From Halomonas campaniensis (GTDB lineage Bacteria; Pseudomonadota; Gammaproteobacteria; Pseudomonadales; Halomonadaceae): DNA of 64,000 nucleotides. The notes beneath the pieces were generated by a model. It was not told the origin of the DNA, did not search any database, and was given only the letters and a program-made list of their open reading frames with translations. Made by a program: the position numbers and the translations under genes. The DNA lies in the NCBI RefSeq assembly GCF_014193375.1, contig NZ_JACHZF010000016.1:1-64000 (forward strand), in the 5' to 3' direction. Of the stretch, positions 25,364-33,499 are shown in pieces; position 1 is the first letter of the stretch, and each line of letters begins with the position of its first letter.

Positions 25364-26221
25364 TCAGGCCAGGCGCCACGTCCCTTCCAGGATCCGGACC
25401 TTGCCGCCAGCCAGGTTGTCGCGCAGGTTGCGACCCATCTCGGCGAATTCGGGCCCGAAGATCAGTGCCGGTCCCGGCAACGGCGGGGGCGTCTCGCCCC
25501 CCGCCTCCCGGCGAGTGTGCTTCTGCCGCCAGGCCAGCGCCGCCTCGGTCACGTCGCGCACGCACACCGGCATGAAGCCCGCCGTCTCGAGGCTCGCCTC
25601 CAGCGCCTCGCGCCGCTGCAGATGGCTGGTCGCCGCCGTGCGCGCCCAGGGCACCGGCAGCGCCAGCGGCTCGGGATTGTCGCCGGCCACCACCTCGTGG
25701 AGCAGCACCCGGCCACCGGGCACCAGCAGGCGCCGCCACTCGGCCAGCACAGCGGGCACGTCCGGCATGTTCATCAGGGCATGCTGGCACCAGACGAGAT
25801 CGAAGCCGGCACCGGTGAGCGGGGTATGCGCGGCATCGGCGCACAGGAAGCGGGTGCGCCCGGCAAGCCCCGTGGCCGCGCTCAGCCACTCCGCCGCCGC
25901 GACGAAGGCGGCGGTGATATCGACACCGACCACCTCGCAGCCGAACTCGTCGGCCAGCAGCCTGGCGGCCCCGCCGGTGCCGCAGCCCACGTCCAGCACC
26001 CGCGCACCGGGCTCGAGCTCGCCCAGCGCGGCCAGGGAGCGGCTGGCGGCACGCCCGCCCAGGTGCAGCTGGTCGATGCCGGCCACTGCGTCCAGGGTCA
26101 GCTGGTCCGGGTCGCACCCGGCAGCCCGGAAGGCCGCCTGCAGCCGGGCCACCAGGCTTCCCCCGCCCCCGGCGACAAGGGCATCATAGTGGGCATTGAG
26201 ATGGCGGGCGTGATCGGTCAT
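25364..26221 (-). CDS. Class I SAM-dependent methyltransferase
   Basis: 285 residues. Motif I is VLDVGCGTGGAARLLA (residues 75-90), motif II VVGVDITAAFVAAAEWL, and a post-motif FDLVWCQHALMNMPDVPAVLAEWRRLLVPGG closes the Methyltransf_11-type Rossmann core. The acceptor cannot be deduced; the QHALMNM segment is common in small-molecule and glycine/sarcosine-type methyltransferases. Monocistronic and convergent with the SQR-like pair. The start at 26221 is followed by a consistent frame; AGGAGG-like sequence (GCCAGGAGGCCACC) precedes it. Confidence 0.88.
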   Translation of the reverse strand: MTDHARHLNAHYDALVAGGGGSLVARLQAAFRAAGCDPDQLTLDAVAGIDQLHLGGRAASRSLAALGELEPGARVLDVGCGTGGAARLLADEFGCEVVGVDITAAFVAAAEWLSAATGLAGRTRFLCADAAHTPLTGAGFDLVWCQHALMNMPDVPAVLAEWRRLLVPGGRVLLHEVVAGDNPEPLALPVPWARTAATSHLQRREALEASLETAGFMPVCVRDVTEAALAWRQKHTRREAGGETPPPLPGPALIFGPEFAEMGRNLRDNLAGGKVRILEGTWRLA

Positions 26222-26347
26222 GGTGGCCTCCTGGCGAACGGCGGGGGGTCAGTCTAGCCTGCCGGCACGCCCTCCCCCATCCTGCAAAAGGTCGCAGTTA
26301 CCCCGCGGCGCCGGCTATCCCCAGCACCCCACGGAAAGGAGCTCCCC

Positions 26348-26896
26348 ATGCCTCGCCTTCCCCTGCTCGCCTCCCTCGCCGCCGGCACCCTGCTGCTGGC
26401 CGGCTGCACCGGCATCCCCAAGGGCACCGAGCCGGTCACCGGCTTCGAGCTCGAGCGCTACCTTGGCGAGTGGTACGAGATCGCCCGGCTCGACCACTCC
26501 TTCGAGCGCGGCCTGGACTGCGTCACCGCCGACTACTCCCGGCGCGACGACGGCGGGGTGCGGGTGATCAACCGCGGCGTTAACCTCGCCGACGGCGAGG
26601 CCGACGAGGCCGAGGGGCGTGCCTACTTCATCGGCGACGAGGCGGTGGGCCGGCTAAAGGTGAGCTTCTTCGGCCCCTTCTATGGCGGCTACAACGTGCT
26701 CGCCCTGGACGACGATTACCGGTGGTCCCTGGTGGCCGGGCCGGATCGCCGCTACCTCTGGATCCTGGCCCGCACGCCGACCCTGGACGAGGCGACCTGG
26801 CGCGACCTGGTCGAGCGCGCCCGTCGCATGGCCTTCCCGGTGGAGGAGCTGATCGAGGTGGAGCAGGGCGAGGCCTGCGCCCCCTGGCGGCGCTGA
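26348..26896 (+). CDS. blc: Outer-membrane lipocalin (Blc-like lipoprotein)
   Basis: 182 residues. The lipoprotein signal peptide ends in the lipobox LLAGC with C20 as lipidated residue. Lipocalin motif 1 is YLGEWYEIARLDHSFERG (the G-x-W signature), followed by VTADYSRRDDGGVRVINRG and the conserved YNVLALDDDYRWSLVAGPDRRYLWILARTP block of Blc/apolipoprotein D relatives. Blc-type proteins bind lysophospholipids or other hydrophobic ligands at the outer membrane during stress. GAAAGGAGC precedes the start. Confidence 0.93.
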   Translation: MPRLPLLASLAAGTLLLAGCTGIPKGTEPVTGFELERYLGEWYEIARLDHSFERGLDCVTADYSRRDDGGVRVINRGVNLADGEADEAEGRAYFIGDEAVGRLKVSFFGPFYGGYNVLALDDDYRWSLVAGPDRRYLWILARTPTLDEATWRDLVERARRMAFPVEELIEVEQGEACAPWRR

Positions 26897-27058
26897 GGTC
26901 GCGACGCCCCTCCCCGCGTGGAGTTTCACGATGGCACCGGCTCTTTCACCAGGCCGACGCCCCCTCTTGCCGCCCGGCGGCAGGCTGGGGAATGGTGGGC
27001 GAACCACGGGGCGCGCCATGCGCCCTCTCTCCCCACCGACACCGGGCACCACAACAAC

Positions 27059-27874
27059 ATGACCATGGACATCACCCGATTCTTCTCCCGCCTCTGGGAC
27101 GACTACATCGCCATGACGCCCCAGGCCAGCCGCATCCATGACGCCTTCGTGGCCGAGGGCGAGCACATCGTCAACGACCATGTCGCCTTCCGCACCTTCG
27201 ACCGCGGCCCCCTCTCGCTGGCCCGGCTGGAGCCGCACCTGCTGGCGCTGGGCTACACCCCCCTGGAACCCTACGAGTTCCGCGAGAAGAAGCTGCGCGC
27301 CTGGGGCTACCTGCCGCCTGCCAGCGACCAGCCGCGGGTCTTCCTCTCCGAGCTGAAGTGCGACGAACTCTCCGACGAGGCCCAGGCCATCATCGACGGC
27401 CTGGTGGCCCAGGTCGACCCGGCCCGGGTGGCCCACCCGGAGGTGATGTGGGCCGGCCGGCTCTGGGAGGCGCCCAGCTTCGAGGCCTACCGCACCCTGA
27501 TGGCGGAGAGCGAATACGCCGCCTGGCTCTCGATCATCGGCCTGCGGGCCAACCACTTCACCATCAGCGTCAACGGTCTGACGCGCTACCCCGGCGTCGA
27601 GCAGGTCCTGGCCCGGGTGGAGGCCCTGGGGCTCGGCATCAACGCCGCCGGCGGCCGGGTCAAGGGCTCCCCCGAGGTGCTGCTGGAGCAGGGCTCCACC
27701 CTGGCCGATCGCATGCCCTTCACCTTCGCCGGCGGACGCGTGGAGGAGATCCCCACCTGCTACTACGAGTTCGCCAGGCGCTACCCCGACGCCGAGGGCC
27801 GCCTCTACCAGGGCTTCGTGGCGACCAGCGCCGACCGGATCTTCGAGTCTACCGACATCCGGCGGCACGGGTGA
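27059..27874 (+). CDS. DUF1338 protein, short form (2-oxoadipate dioxygenase/decarboxylase-like)
   Basis: 271 residues from the ATG at 27059; an ATG six bases later is equally possible and no strong ribosome-binding site is visible. DUF1338 is the HglS/YdcJ family: non-haem iron enzymes that convert 2-oxoadipate to D-2-hydroxyglutarate in lysine catabolism. The three metal ligands are recognisable as H41 (NDHVAFRTF), H166 (ANHFTIS) and E238 (CYYEFARR). HglS itself is considerably longer, so this belongs to the short branch, whose substrate is not firmly known. It is followed directly by astE (8-bp gap), pointing to amino-acid catabolism. Could also act on a different 2-oxoacid. Confidence 0.85.
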   Translation: MTMDITRFFSRLWDDYIAMTPQASRIHDAFVAEGEHIVNDHVAFRTFDRGPLSLARLEPHLLALGYTPLEPYEFREKKLRAWGYLPPASDQPRVFLSELKCDELSDEAQAIIDGLVAQVDPARVAHPEVMWAGRLWEAPSFEAYRTLMAESEYAAWLSIIGLRANHFTISVNGLTRYPGVEQVLARVEALGLGINAAGGRVKGSPEVLLEQGSTLADRMPFTFAGGRVEEIPTCYYEFARRYPDAEGRLYQGFVATSADRIFESTDIRRHG

Positions 27875-27882
27875 GGTCCGCC

Positions 27883-28881
27883 ATGCTGGGCGACTGGATC
27901 GACCGCAGCCTGGCGGACCAGGCCCTCCCCGCCGAGGGCCGCCTGCCCTTCGGCCGCTGGCGCCTGCACGGGCCGGGCATCCTCGAGCTGGCGCCCGAGG
28001 CACCCCGGGCCCAGGCCCGGGCCTGCGTGCTCTCGGTGGGCGTGCACGGCAACGAGACCGCGCCGATCGAGCTGCTCGGCGAGGTGCTGGCCGGCCTCGA
28101 CGGCGGCCGGGTCCGGCTCGGCGCCCCGCTGCTGCTGATCCTCGGCAACCTGCCGGCGATCCGCCGCGCCGAGCGCTTCGTCGAGACCAACCTCAACCGC
28201 CTGTTCCAGCGCGGCCAGGAGCTGGCCGGCGACGAGCCGGACCGGGCCCGCGAGCTGATGGCCGCGGTGGACGCCTTCTTCGTCCGCCACGCCGGCCTCG
28301 CGCCCCTGCACTACGACCTGCACACGGCGATCCGCGAGAGCCGCTACCCGCGCTTCGCGGTGAGCCCCTTCGCGGACACCCCGGTCGCCCCCGAGCAGTG
28401 GCGCTGGCTGGCGGCCGCGGGGATCCAGGCGGTGCTCCACCAGCACCGCCACAGCTGGACCTTTTCCCACTACTCGCGGCACTACCACGGCGCCCAGGGC
28501 TTCACCCTGGAGCTTGGCCGGGTGGCCCCCTTCGGCGGCAATGACCTGGCCCCGCTGCGCCCCATGCGCGCCCTGCTGGAGGCCCTGGCGGAGGGCCGCG
28601 AGCCCCCCGGGAAGGCCCCCGAGGCCATGGCCTTCTTCCGGGTCGAGCACGAGCTGATGCGCCAGGCCGAGGCGTTCCGGCTGACCTTCCCCGACGACAC
28701 CCCCAATTTCACCGAGTTTGCCCCGGGAACCCACCTGGCGCGGGATGCCGAGGCCGGGGACTTCCACGTCGGCGAGGCGCCCCTGGCGGTGGTCTTCCCC
28801 AATGCGGGGGTGGAGATCGGCGCCCGCGCCGCCCTGCTGGCGCGCCCCTGCCCGCCGCCGAAAAATGGCAATCCACGCTAG
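27883..28881 (+). CDS. astE: Succinylglutamate desuccinylase
   Basis: 332 residues. Zinc carboxypeptidase-like enzyme for the last step of the AST arginine pathway (N-succinylglutamate to succinate and glutamate). Zinc ligands H55 and E58 (GVHGNETAP) and H147 (YDLHTAIR), and catalytic E210 (FTLELGRVAPFG) are all in place. The start at 27883 overlaps no other gene and is preceded by GAGG. The other ast genes are not in the window; the gene instead sits between a DUF1338 gene and an aot/his-type transporter, consistent with arginine use. Confidence 0.93.
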   Translation: MLGDWIDRSLADQALPAEGRLPFGRWRLHGPGILELAPEAPRAQARACVLSVGVHGNETAPIELLGEVLAGLDGGRVRLGAPLLLILGNLPAIRRAERFVETNLNRLFQRGQELAGDEPDRARELMAAVDAFFVRHAGLAPLHYDLHTAIRESRYPRFAVSPFADTPVAPEQWRWLAAAGIQAVLHQHRHSWTFSHYSRHYHGAQGFTLELGRVAPFGGNDLAPLRPMRALLEALAEGREPPGKAPEAMAFFRVEHELMRQAEAFRLTFPDDTPNFTEFAPGTHLARDAEAGDFHVGEAPLAVVFPNAGVEIGARAALLARPCPPPKNGNPR

Positions 28882-28943
28882 GCAAACGCCCCCAGGCAGA
28901 CGATCAACCTGACCAATAACAACAAGTTGGAGGATGACACCCG

Positions 28944-29024
28944 ATGACCCCCGAGACTGAATCAGACAAAAGTCGTACATTTGCGACCCTGCCCCGCTCT
29001 GCCAGCGGGTGCTCGTGCTGGTAG
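28944..29024 (+). CDS. Possible 26-codon small ORF upstream of the ABC transporter
   Basis: ATG at 28944 follows TTGGAGGATGACACCCG and runs 26 codons to TAG at 29022, ending ...SGCSCW. The ribosome-binding site is good but slightly distant. It lies between astE and the ATPase gene, and the transporter promoter overlaps its 3' end. It could be a translated small peptide or a chance frame. Confidence 0.2.
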   Translation: MTPETESDKSRTFATLPRSASGCSCW

Positions 29025-29027
29025 AAT
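28999..29027 (+). promoter_or_regulatory. Promoter of the basic amino-acid ABC transporter
   Basis: CTGCCA (28999-29004), 17-bp spacer, and an extended -10 TGG-TAGAAT (29019-29027), about 70 bp before the ATPase start. Good -10 region, 4 of 6 matches at -35. Confidence 0.5.
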
Positions 29028-29097
29028 CGCCAGCCTTTCGCATCCGCCATGCCGATTTCGCCATCCCCGGATGGCCGTCCCGATCTGGAGCCGAGTT

Positions 29098-29868
29098 ATG
29101 GCCGCAACGCCGCTACCGCTGGAAGTGCGCAACATCAAGAAGCGCTTCGGCGACACCGAAGTCCTCAAGGGCCTCTCCCTGAAGGCCCACAAGGGTGACG
29201 TCATCACCCTGATCGGAGCCTCCGGCTCCGGCAAGAGCACCTTCCTGCGCTGCATGAACCTGCTCGAGCAGCCCGACGAGGGCGACCTGATCGTCCACGG
29301 CGAGGAGATCCGCTTCAAGCAGACCCGCCACGGCCGGGAGCCCGCCGACTGGAAGCAGGTGGTCCGCATGCGGGCGCGCCTCTCCATGGTCTTCCAGGGC
29401 TTCAACCTGTGGTCGCACATGACCCTGCTGGAGAACATCATCGAGGCCCCGGTGCATGTACTCGGCAAGCCGAAGAAGGAAGCCATCGAGCAGGCCCGCG
29501 CCCTGCTGGAGCGCGTCGGCCTCTCCGAGCGCGCCGATGCCTATCCCGCCCAGATGTCCGGCGGACAGCAGCAGCGCGGCGCCATCGCCCGGGCGCTGGC
29601 CATGGACCCGGAGGTGATGCTGTTCGACGAGCCCACCTCGGCGCTGGACCCGGAACTGGTCGGCGACGTGCTCAAGGTGATGCGCGACCTGGCCGCCGAG
29701 GGTCGCACCATGGTGGTGGTGACCCACGAGATGGGCTTCGCCCGGGATGTCTCCAGCCAGGTGATCTACCTCCACCAGGGGCTGGTGGAGGAAGCCGGGC
29801 CGCCCGACCAGGTGCTGGGCAACCCGCAGTCGCCGCGCCTCAAGCAGTTCCTGGCGCCCAAATACTGA
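29098..29868 (+). CDS. aotP: Arginine/histidine/ornithine-type ABC transporter ATPase
   Basis: 256 residues from the ATG at 29098 (GGAG upstream). Walker A GASGSGKST (about residues 40-48), Q-loop VFQGFNLW, signature MSGGQQQRGAIARAL, Walker B VMLFDEPTSALDPE and H-loop VVTHEMGFA are all complete. The insert EEIRFKQTRHGREPADWKQV matches HisP/AotP-type polar amino-acid ATPases. First gene of ATPase, two permeases, binding protein, all on the same strand and in an order like Pseudomonas aot or enteric his transporters. Energises import of basic amino acids. Confidence 0.92.
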   Translation: MAATPLPLEVRNIKKRFGDTEVLKGLSLKAHKGDVITLIGASGSGKSTFLRCMNLLEQPDEGDLIVHGEEIRFKQTRHGREPADWKQVVRMRARLSMVFQGFNLWSHMTLLENIIEAPVHVLGKPKKEAIEQARALLERVGLSERADAYPAQMSGGQQQRGAIARALAMDPEVMLFDEPTSALDPELVGDVLKVMRDLAAEGRTMVVVTHEMGFARDVSSQVIYLHQGLVEEAGPPDQVLGNPQSPRLKQFLAPKY

Positions 29869-29920
29869 GGCGTCGGCACGCCACCCGCGTACCGACGTCC
29901 ACGCACGGAAGGGAACGGAG

Positions 29921-30622
29921 ATGCTCGATCTTCACGGCTACGGCCCGCGGCTGCTCGAGGGCGCCGGGGTCACCATCCAGCTGGCGGTGCTCTCGCTGGC
30001 CCTGGCCATCGTGCTGGGGCTGCTCACCGCCAGCGCCAAGATGTCCCGCAGCTGGCTGCTGCACCGGGTCGCCACCCTCTACACCACGCTGATCCGCGGG
30101 GTGCCGGACCTGGTGCTGATGATGCTGCTGTTCTTCGGCGGCCAGATGGCGCTCAATCTGGTCACCGACGCCCTCTACGACCGCTTCGGCGTCGACTGGT
30201 ACGTCAACCTCAACGCCTTCGCCGCCGGGGTACTGACCATCGGCTTCATCTTCGGCGCCTACATGGGCGAGACCTTCCGCGGCGCCTTCATGGCCGTGGA
30301 CCACGGCCAGATCGAGGCCGGCAAGGCCTACGGCATGAGCCCCTGGCTGGTGTTCCGGCGCATCCGCTTCCCGCTGATGATGCGCCACGCCCTGCCCGGG
30401 CTCTCCAACAACTGGATGGTGCTGCTCAAGACCACCGCCCTGGTCTCGGTGATCGGCCTGTCGGACATGGTGCGCATCGCCGCCGAGGCCTCCCGCGCCA
30501 CCCACGAGCCCTTCACCTTCCTGATCCCGGTGGCGCTGATCTACCTGCTGATCGCCTCGGTGTCGGAGTGGGTCTTCCTGCGGCTCCAGAAACGTTACAG
30601 CGTCGGCTTCGGAGGGCACTGA
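29921..30622 (+). CDS. aotQ: Basic amino-acid ABC transporter permease (HisQ/AotQ)
   Basis: 233 residues, five hydrophobic helices. The polar amino-acid permease signature begins with GAGVTIQLAVLSLALAIVLGLL, and the ATPase-contact EAA loop is EAGKAYGMSPWLVFRRIRFPLMMRHALPG (around 125-153). The YTTLIRGVPDLVLMMLLFFG segment is characteristic of the HisQ side. GGAACGGAG precedes the start, and the gene is followed by hisM after one base. Confidence 0.92.
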   Translation: MLDLHGYGPRLLEGAGVTIQLAVLSLALAIVLGLLTASAKMSRSWLLHRVATLYTTLIRGVPDLVLMMLLFFGGQMALNLVTDALYDRFGVDWYVNLNAFAAGVLTIGFIFGAYMGETFRGAFMAVDHGQIEAGKAYGMSPWLVFRRIRFPLMMRHALPGLSNNWMVLLKTTALVSVIGLSDMVRIAAEASRATHEPFTFLIPVALIYLLIASVSEWVFLRLQKRYSVGFGGH

Positions 30623-30623
30623 C

Positions 30624-31349
30624 ATGCAGGACATCACCCTCTGGTTTCAGGACCTGCTGGCCGGCAACCTGATCTTCACCCCCCAGACCCTGGGCTACTA
30701 CTGGGAAGGCCTGGTGACCACCACCCAGCTGGTCTTCCTGTCGCTGGTGATCGGCCTGGTGATGGCCGTGCCGCTGGCCATCGGGCGCAGCTCGGGCCGC
30801 CGCTGGATCAGCCTGCCGATCTACGCCTACACCTACGTGTTCCGCGGCACGCCGCTGCTGATCCAGCTCTACATCATCTACTACGGCGTGGTGTTCTTCG
30901 ACGGCATCCAGGAGACCTTCCTCTGGCCGATGCTGCGCGAGGCCTTCTACCCGGCGCTGATCGCCTTCACCCTCAACACCGCCGCCTACACCACCGAGAT
31001 CTTCCGCGGCGCCATCAAGGCGACCGCGAAGGGCGAGATCGAGGCGGCACGGGCCTACGGCATGTCCCAGGGGCTCATGATGCGTCGCATCATCCTGCCC
31101 AGCGCCTTCCGCCGGGCGCTGCCGGCCTACGGCAACGAGGTGATCTTCATGCTGCATGCCAGCGCCATCGCCAGCGTGGTCACGCTGATGGACCTCACCG
31201 GGGCGGCGCGCTTCGTCTACGCGCGCTTCTACGCCCCCTTCGAGGCCTTCCTCTTCGTGGCGGCGATCTACCTCTGCCTGACCTTCGCGATCCTCTACCT
31301 GTTCCGCTGGCTGGAGAAGCGTCTGCTGGCCCACCTGAAACCGGCCTGA
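30624..31349 (+). CDS. aotM: Basic amino-acid ABC transporter permease (HisM/AotM)
   Basis: 241 residues, five helices. GLVTTTQLVFLSLVIGLVMAVPLA, the YVFRGTPLLIQLYIIYYG motif and the EAA loop EAARAYGMSQGLMMRRIILPSAFRRALPAYGNE identify the HisM-type partner. The start lies one base after the HisQ stop, so the two are translationally coupled and form the membrane heterodimer. Confidence 0.92.
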   Translation: MQDITLWFQDLLAGNLIFTPQTLGYYWEGLVTTTQLVFLSLVIGLVMAVPLAIGRSSGRRWISLPIYAYTYVFRGTPLLIQLYIIYYGVVFFDGIQETFLWPMLREAFYPALIAFTLNTAAYTTEIFRGAIKATAKGEIEAARAYGMSQGLMMRRIILPSAFRRALPAYGNEVIFMLHASAIASVVTLMDLTGAARFVYARFYAPFEAFLFVAAIYLCLTFAILYLFRWLEKRLLAHLKPA

Positions 31350-31394
31350 GGGCGAGGCGTCAAACGAGCGTTGGCCAGCGCATCGCCGCCCCCG

Positions 31395-31423
31395 TTCACC
31401 ACCGGCGGCGACTGCGCTAGCAT
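31395..31423 (+). promoter_or_regulatory. Possible separate promoter for the first binding protein
   Basis: TTCACC (31395-31400), 17-bp spacer, TAGCAT (31418-31423) in the 134-bp gap before the binding-protein gene. This would allow extra expression of the periplasmic subunit. Confidence 0.35.
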
Positions 31424-31483
31424 CGACGATGATGTCCACAAGACACCCTGAACAGTGACCTGGAAACAACAAGGAAACGACCC

Positions 31484-32251
31484 ATGAAGAAACTGCTGAC
31501 CGTCTCGCTCCTGGGCCTGGCCATGGCCGCCGGCACCGCCCAGGCGCGCGACTACGACCATGTGCGCATCGGCGTCGACGTGCCCTACGAGCCCATGGAG
31601 TACCGCACCCCCGAGGGCGAGCTCACCGGCTTCGACATCGACCTGGGCAACGCCCTGTGTGCCGAGATCGGCGTCACCTGCGAATGGATCGAGCAGGAGT
31701 GGGACGGCATCATTCCCGGCCTGATGTCCCGCAACTACGACGCCATCATGTCGTCGATGACCATCAACGACGAGCGTCGCCAGACCGTGCTCTTCTCCGA
31801 CCCCTACTTCACCCCGCCCTCCGCCTGGTTCGCCCCGACCGAGAGCGAGCTGTCGGAGGCCACCCGGGAGACCCTCGAGGGGCTGACCATCGGCGTACAG
31901 CGCGGCACCCTGCAGGACAACTACGTCACCGACATGTTCGGCGACGTGGCCAGCGTCAGCCGCTACTCCACCGCCGACGACATGGTCCTCGACATGCAGG
32001 CCGAGCGCCTGGACATCGTCTTCCTGGACTACCCGGTGGGCAAGGCGACCCTGCTTGACAGCGAGCGCCGCGACTACCAGGTGGTCGGCGAGATGATCAC
32101 CGAGCCCAAGGAGTACTTCGGTGACGGCTTCGGTATCGCCTTCCGCCAGCGCGACGAGGCCCTGGCCGAGCGCTTCAACGAGGCCCTCGCCACGCTGAAG
32201 GCAGACGGCACCTACGACGAGATCCACGAGCGGTATTTCGGCGAGGAGTGA
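31484..32251 (+). CDS. aotJ: Polar/basic amino-acid ABC binding protein (first copy)
   Basis: 255 residues with a Sec signal peptide (MKKLLTVSLLGLAMAAGTAQA). SBP_bac_3 fold: VRIGVDVPYEPMEYRTPEGELTGFDIDLGNALC, then WDGIIPGLMSRNYDAIMSSMTINDERRQ, where the conserved D-to-R region binds the ligand alpha-amino and carboxyl groups. An internal disulfide is likely between the cysteines at about 58 and 65, as in lysine/arginine/ornithine-binding proteins. Serves the ATPase-permease set upstream. GGAAACG precedes the start. A terminator follows. Confidence 0.92.
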   Translation: MKKLLTVSLLGLAMAAGTAQARDYDHVRIGVDVPYEPMEYRTPEGELTGFDIDLGNALCAEIGVTCEWIEQEWDGIIPGLMSRNYDAIMSSMTINDERRQTVLFSDPYFTPPSAWFAPTESELSEATRETLEGLTIGVQRGTLQDNYVTDMFGDVASVSRYSTADDMVLDMQAERLDIVFLDYPVGKATLLDSERRDYQVVGEMITEPKEYFGDGFGIAFRQRDEALAERFNEALATLKADGTYDEIHERYFGEE

Positions 32252-32258
32252 GTGACCG

Positions 32259-32286
32259 CGCCTCTCCCGGCCACCCGGGAGAGGCG
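32259..32286 (+). terminator. Terminator after the first binding-protein gene
   Basis: CGCCTCTCCCGG-CCAC-CCGGGAGAGGCG: 12-bp perfect stem, 4-base loop, 7 bp after the stop codon. Confidence 0.75.
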
Positions 32287-32346
32287 TTGACACCCCGCCG
32301 TCGATGACGGAACGTAACGGCTCACCATCGCATCGGGACAGCGTCC

Positions 32347-32439
32347 ATGATCGATAGCACCCTCACCCATCGCCAGTCGCTCGAGGCCTACGGCTGTTAC
32401 TTCGACAGCTTCACCCTCAGCGAATGGTTCGACGAATAG
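32347..32439 (+). CDS. Possible 30-residue small ORF between two binding-protein genes
   Basis: ATG at 32347 to TAG at 32437, encoding 30 residues that end in YFDSFTLSEWFDE, acidic and aromatic. It lies in the 370-bp gap between the paralogous binding-protein genes, which otherwise holds a terminator (32259-32286), a TTGACA at 32287-32292 without a clear -10, and GC-rich sequence. No strong ribosome-binding site. Could be a real small protein, a leader peptide or a chance frame. Confidence 0.2.
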   Translation: MIDSTLTHRQSLEAYGCYFDSFTLSEWFDE

Positions 32440-32621
32440 CCTTCCCCGGCAGCCGCGCCGGCCGCCACGGCACGCCTGTGCCCCGTCTCCATGACGCCGC
32501 CTGACCGGCGGTGATCCTGCGCGACTCCGGTCGCACCCTCGCCACCATGGCAAGCCCGTTCCCGCGCCACCCCCGGCCGGAACACCCGCGTCACGACACC
32601 ACCTTCCCGGGAGGAAGACAC

Positions 32622-33407
32622 ATGCGTCACGTCAATCTGCTGCTGGCCGCCACCCTCGCGGCCGGCCTCTCCGCCGGCACCGCCCAGGCCCGCGACGATG
32701 CCGAGATTCGGCTGGGCATCGACCTGCCCTACGAGCCCTTCATGTACCGCCAGGCCGACGGCGAGCTCACCGGCTTCGAGATCGAGCTCGGCGAGGCCGT
32801 CTGCGACTACCTCGACGCGACCTGCGTCTGGGTGGAGCAGGACTGGGACGGCATCATCCCCGGCCTGCTGGCCCGCAACTACGACGGCATCATGTCCTCC
32901 ATGGCGATCACCGAGGAGCGCGCCCGCCAGGTGCTGTTCTCCGACCCCTACTACACCACCCCCAGCGCCTGGTTCAGCCTGCGCGACCGCGAGATCGACA
33001 TCGAGGACCGCGACAGCCTCGAGGGGCTGGTGGTGGGCGTGCAGCGCGCCACCCTGCAGGACAACTACGTCTCCGAGCTCTACGGCGACCTGGTGGAGAT
33101 CCGCCGCTACACCAGCGGCGACGACGTGCTCGCCGACCTGCGCGCCGAGCGCCTGGACCTGACCTTCCTGGACGCCCCGGTGGCCGAGTCGAGCATGGAG
33201 CTGGACGCCGAGGACACCCGTTTCCAGCGCGTCAGCGACTTCATCAAGGAGCCCGAGCACATCTTCGGCCAGGGCGTGGGCGTGGCCTTCCGCCAGCGCG
33301 ACCGGGAGCTCGCCGAGCGCTTCAACGAGGCACTGGCCGCCCTCAAGGAGGACGGCACCTACGACGCGATCATGGCGCGCTACTTCAACTACGACATCAA
33401 ACTCTGA
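32622..33407 (+). CDS. Polar/basic amino-acid ABC binding protein (second copy)
   Basis: 261 residues from the ATG at 32622, which has GGGAGGA upstream and opens a signal peptide ending GTAQA. Paralogue of the protein at 31484-32251: both share the IPGL..RNYD.IMSSM.I block, the LQDNYV segment and the terminal TYD.I..RYF. The ligand-side residues differ (PYEPFMYRQADGELTGFEIELG), so specificity may differ while sharing one permease. It probably arose by tandem duplication. The next gene encodes an isoaspartyl-dipeptidase-like protein, hinting at a different ligand such as aspartyl compounds or a dipeptide product. Confidence 0.9.
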   Translation: MRHVNLLLAATLAAGLSAGTAQARDDAEIRLGIDLPYEPFMYRQADGELTGFEIELGEAVCDYLDATCVWVEQDWDGIIPGLLARNYDGIMSSMAITEERARQVLFSDPYYTTPSAWFSLRDREIDIEDRDSLEGLVVGVQRATLQDNYVSELYGDLVEIRRYTSGDDVLADLRAERLDLTFLDAPVAESSMELDAEDTRFQRVSDFIKEPEHIFGQGVGVAFRQRDRELAERFNEALAALKEDGTYDAIMARYFNYDIKL

Positions 33408-33499
33408 GCGGACATCAAGCTCTGAGCGGCGCCCACCGCTCTCCCGGCACGCCGGCCCGGCGCCGGCGTGCCTCAGCCCCTTCGCCATCAGGAGCCGCC

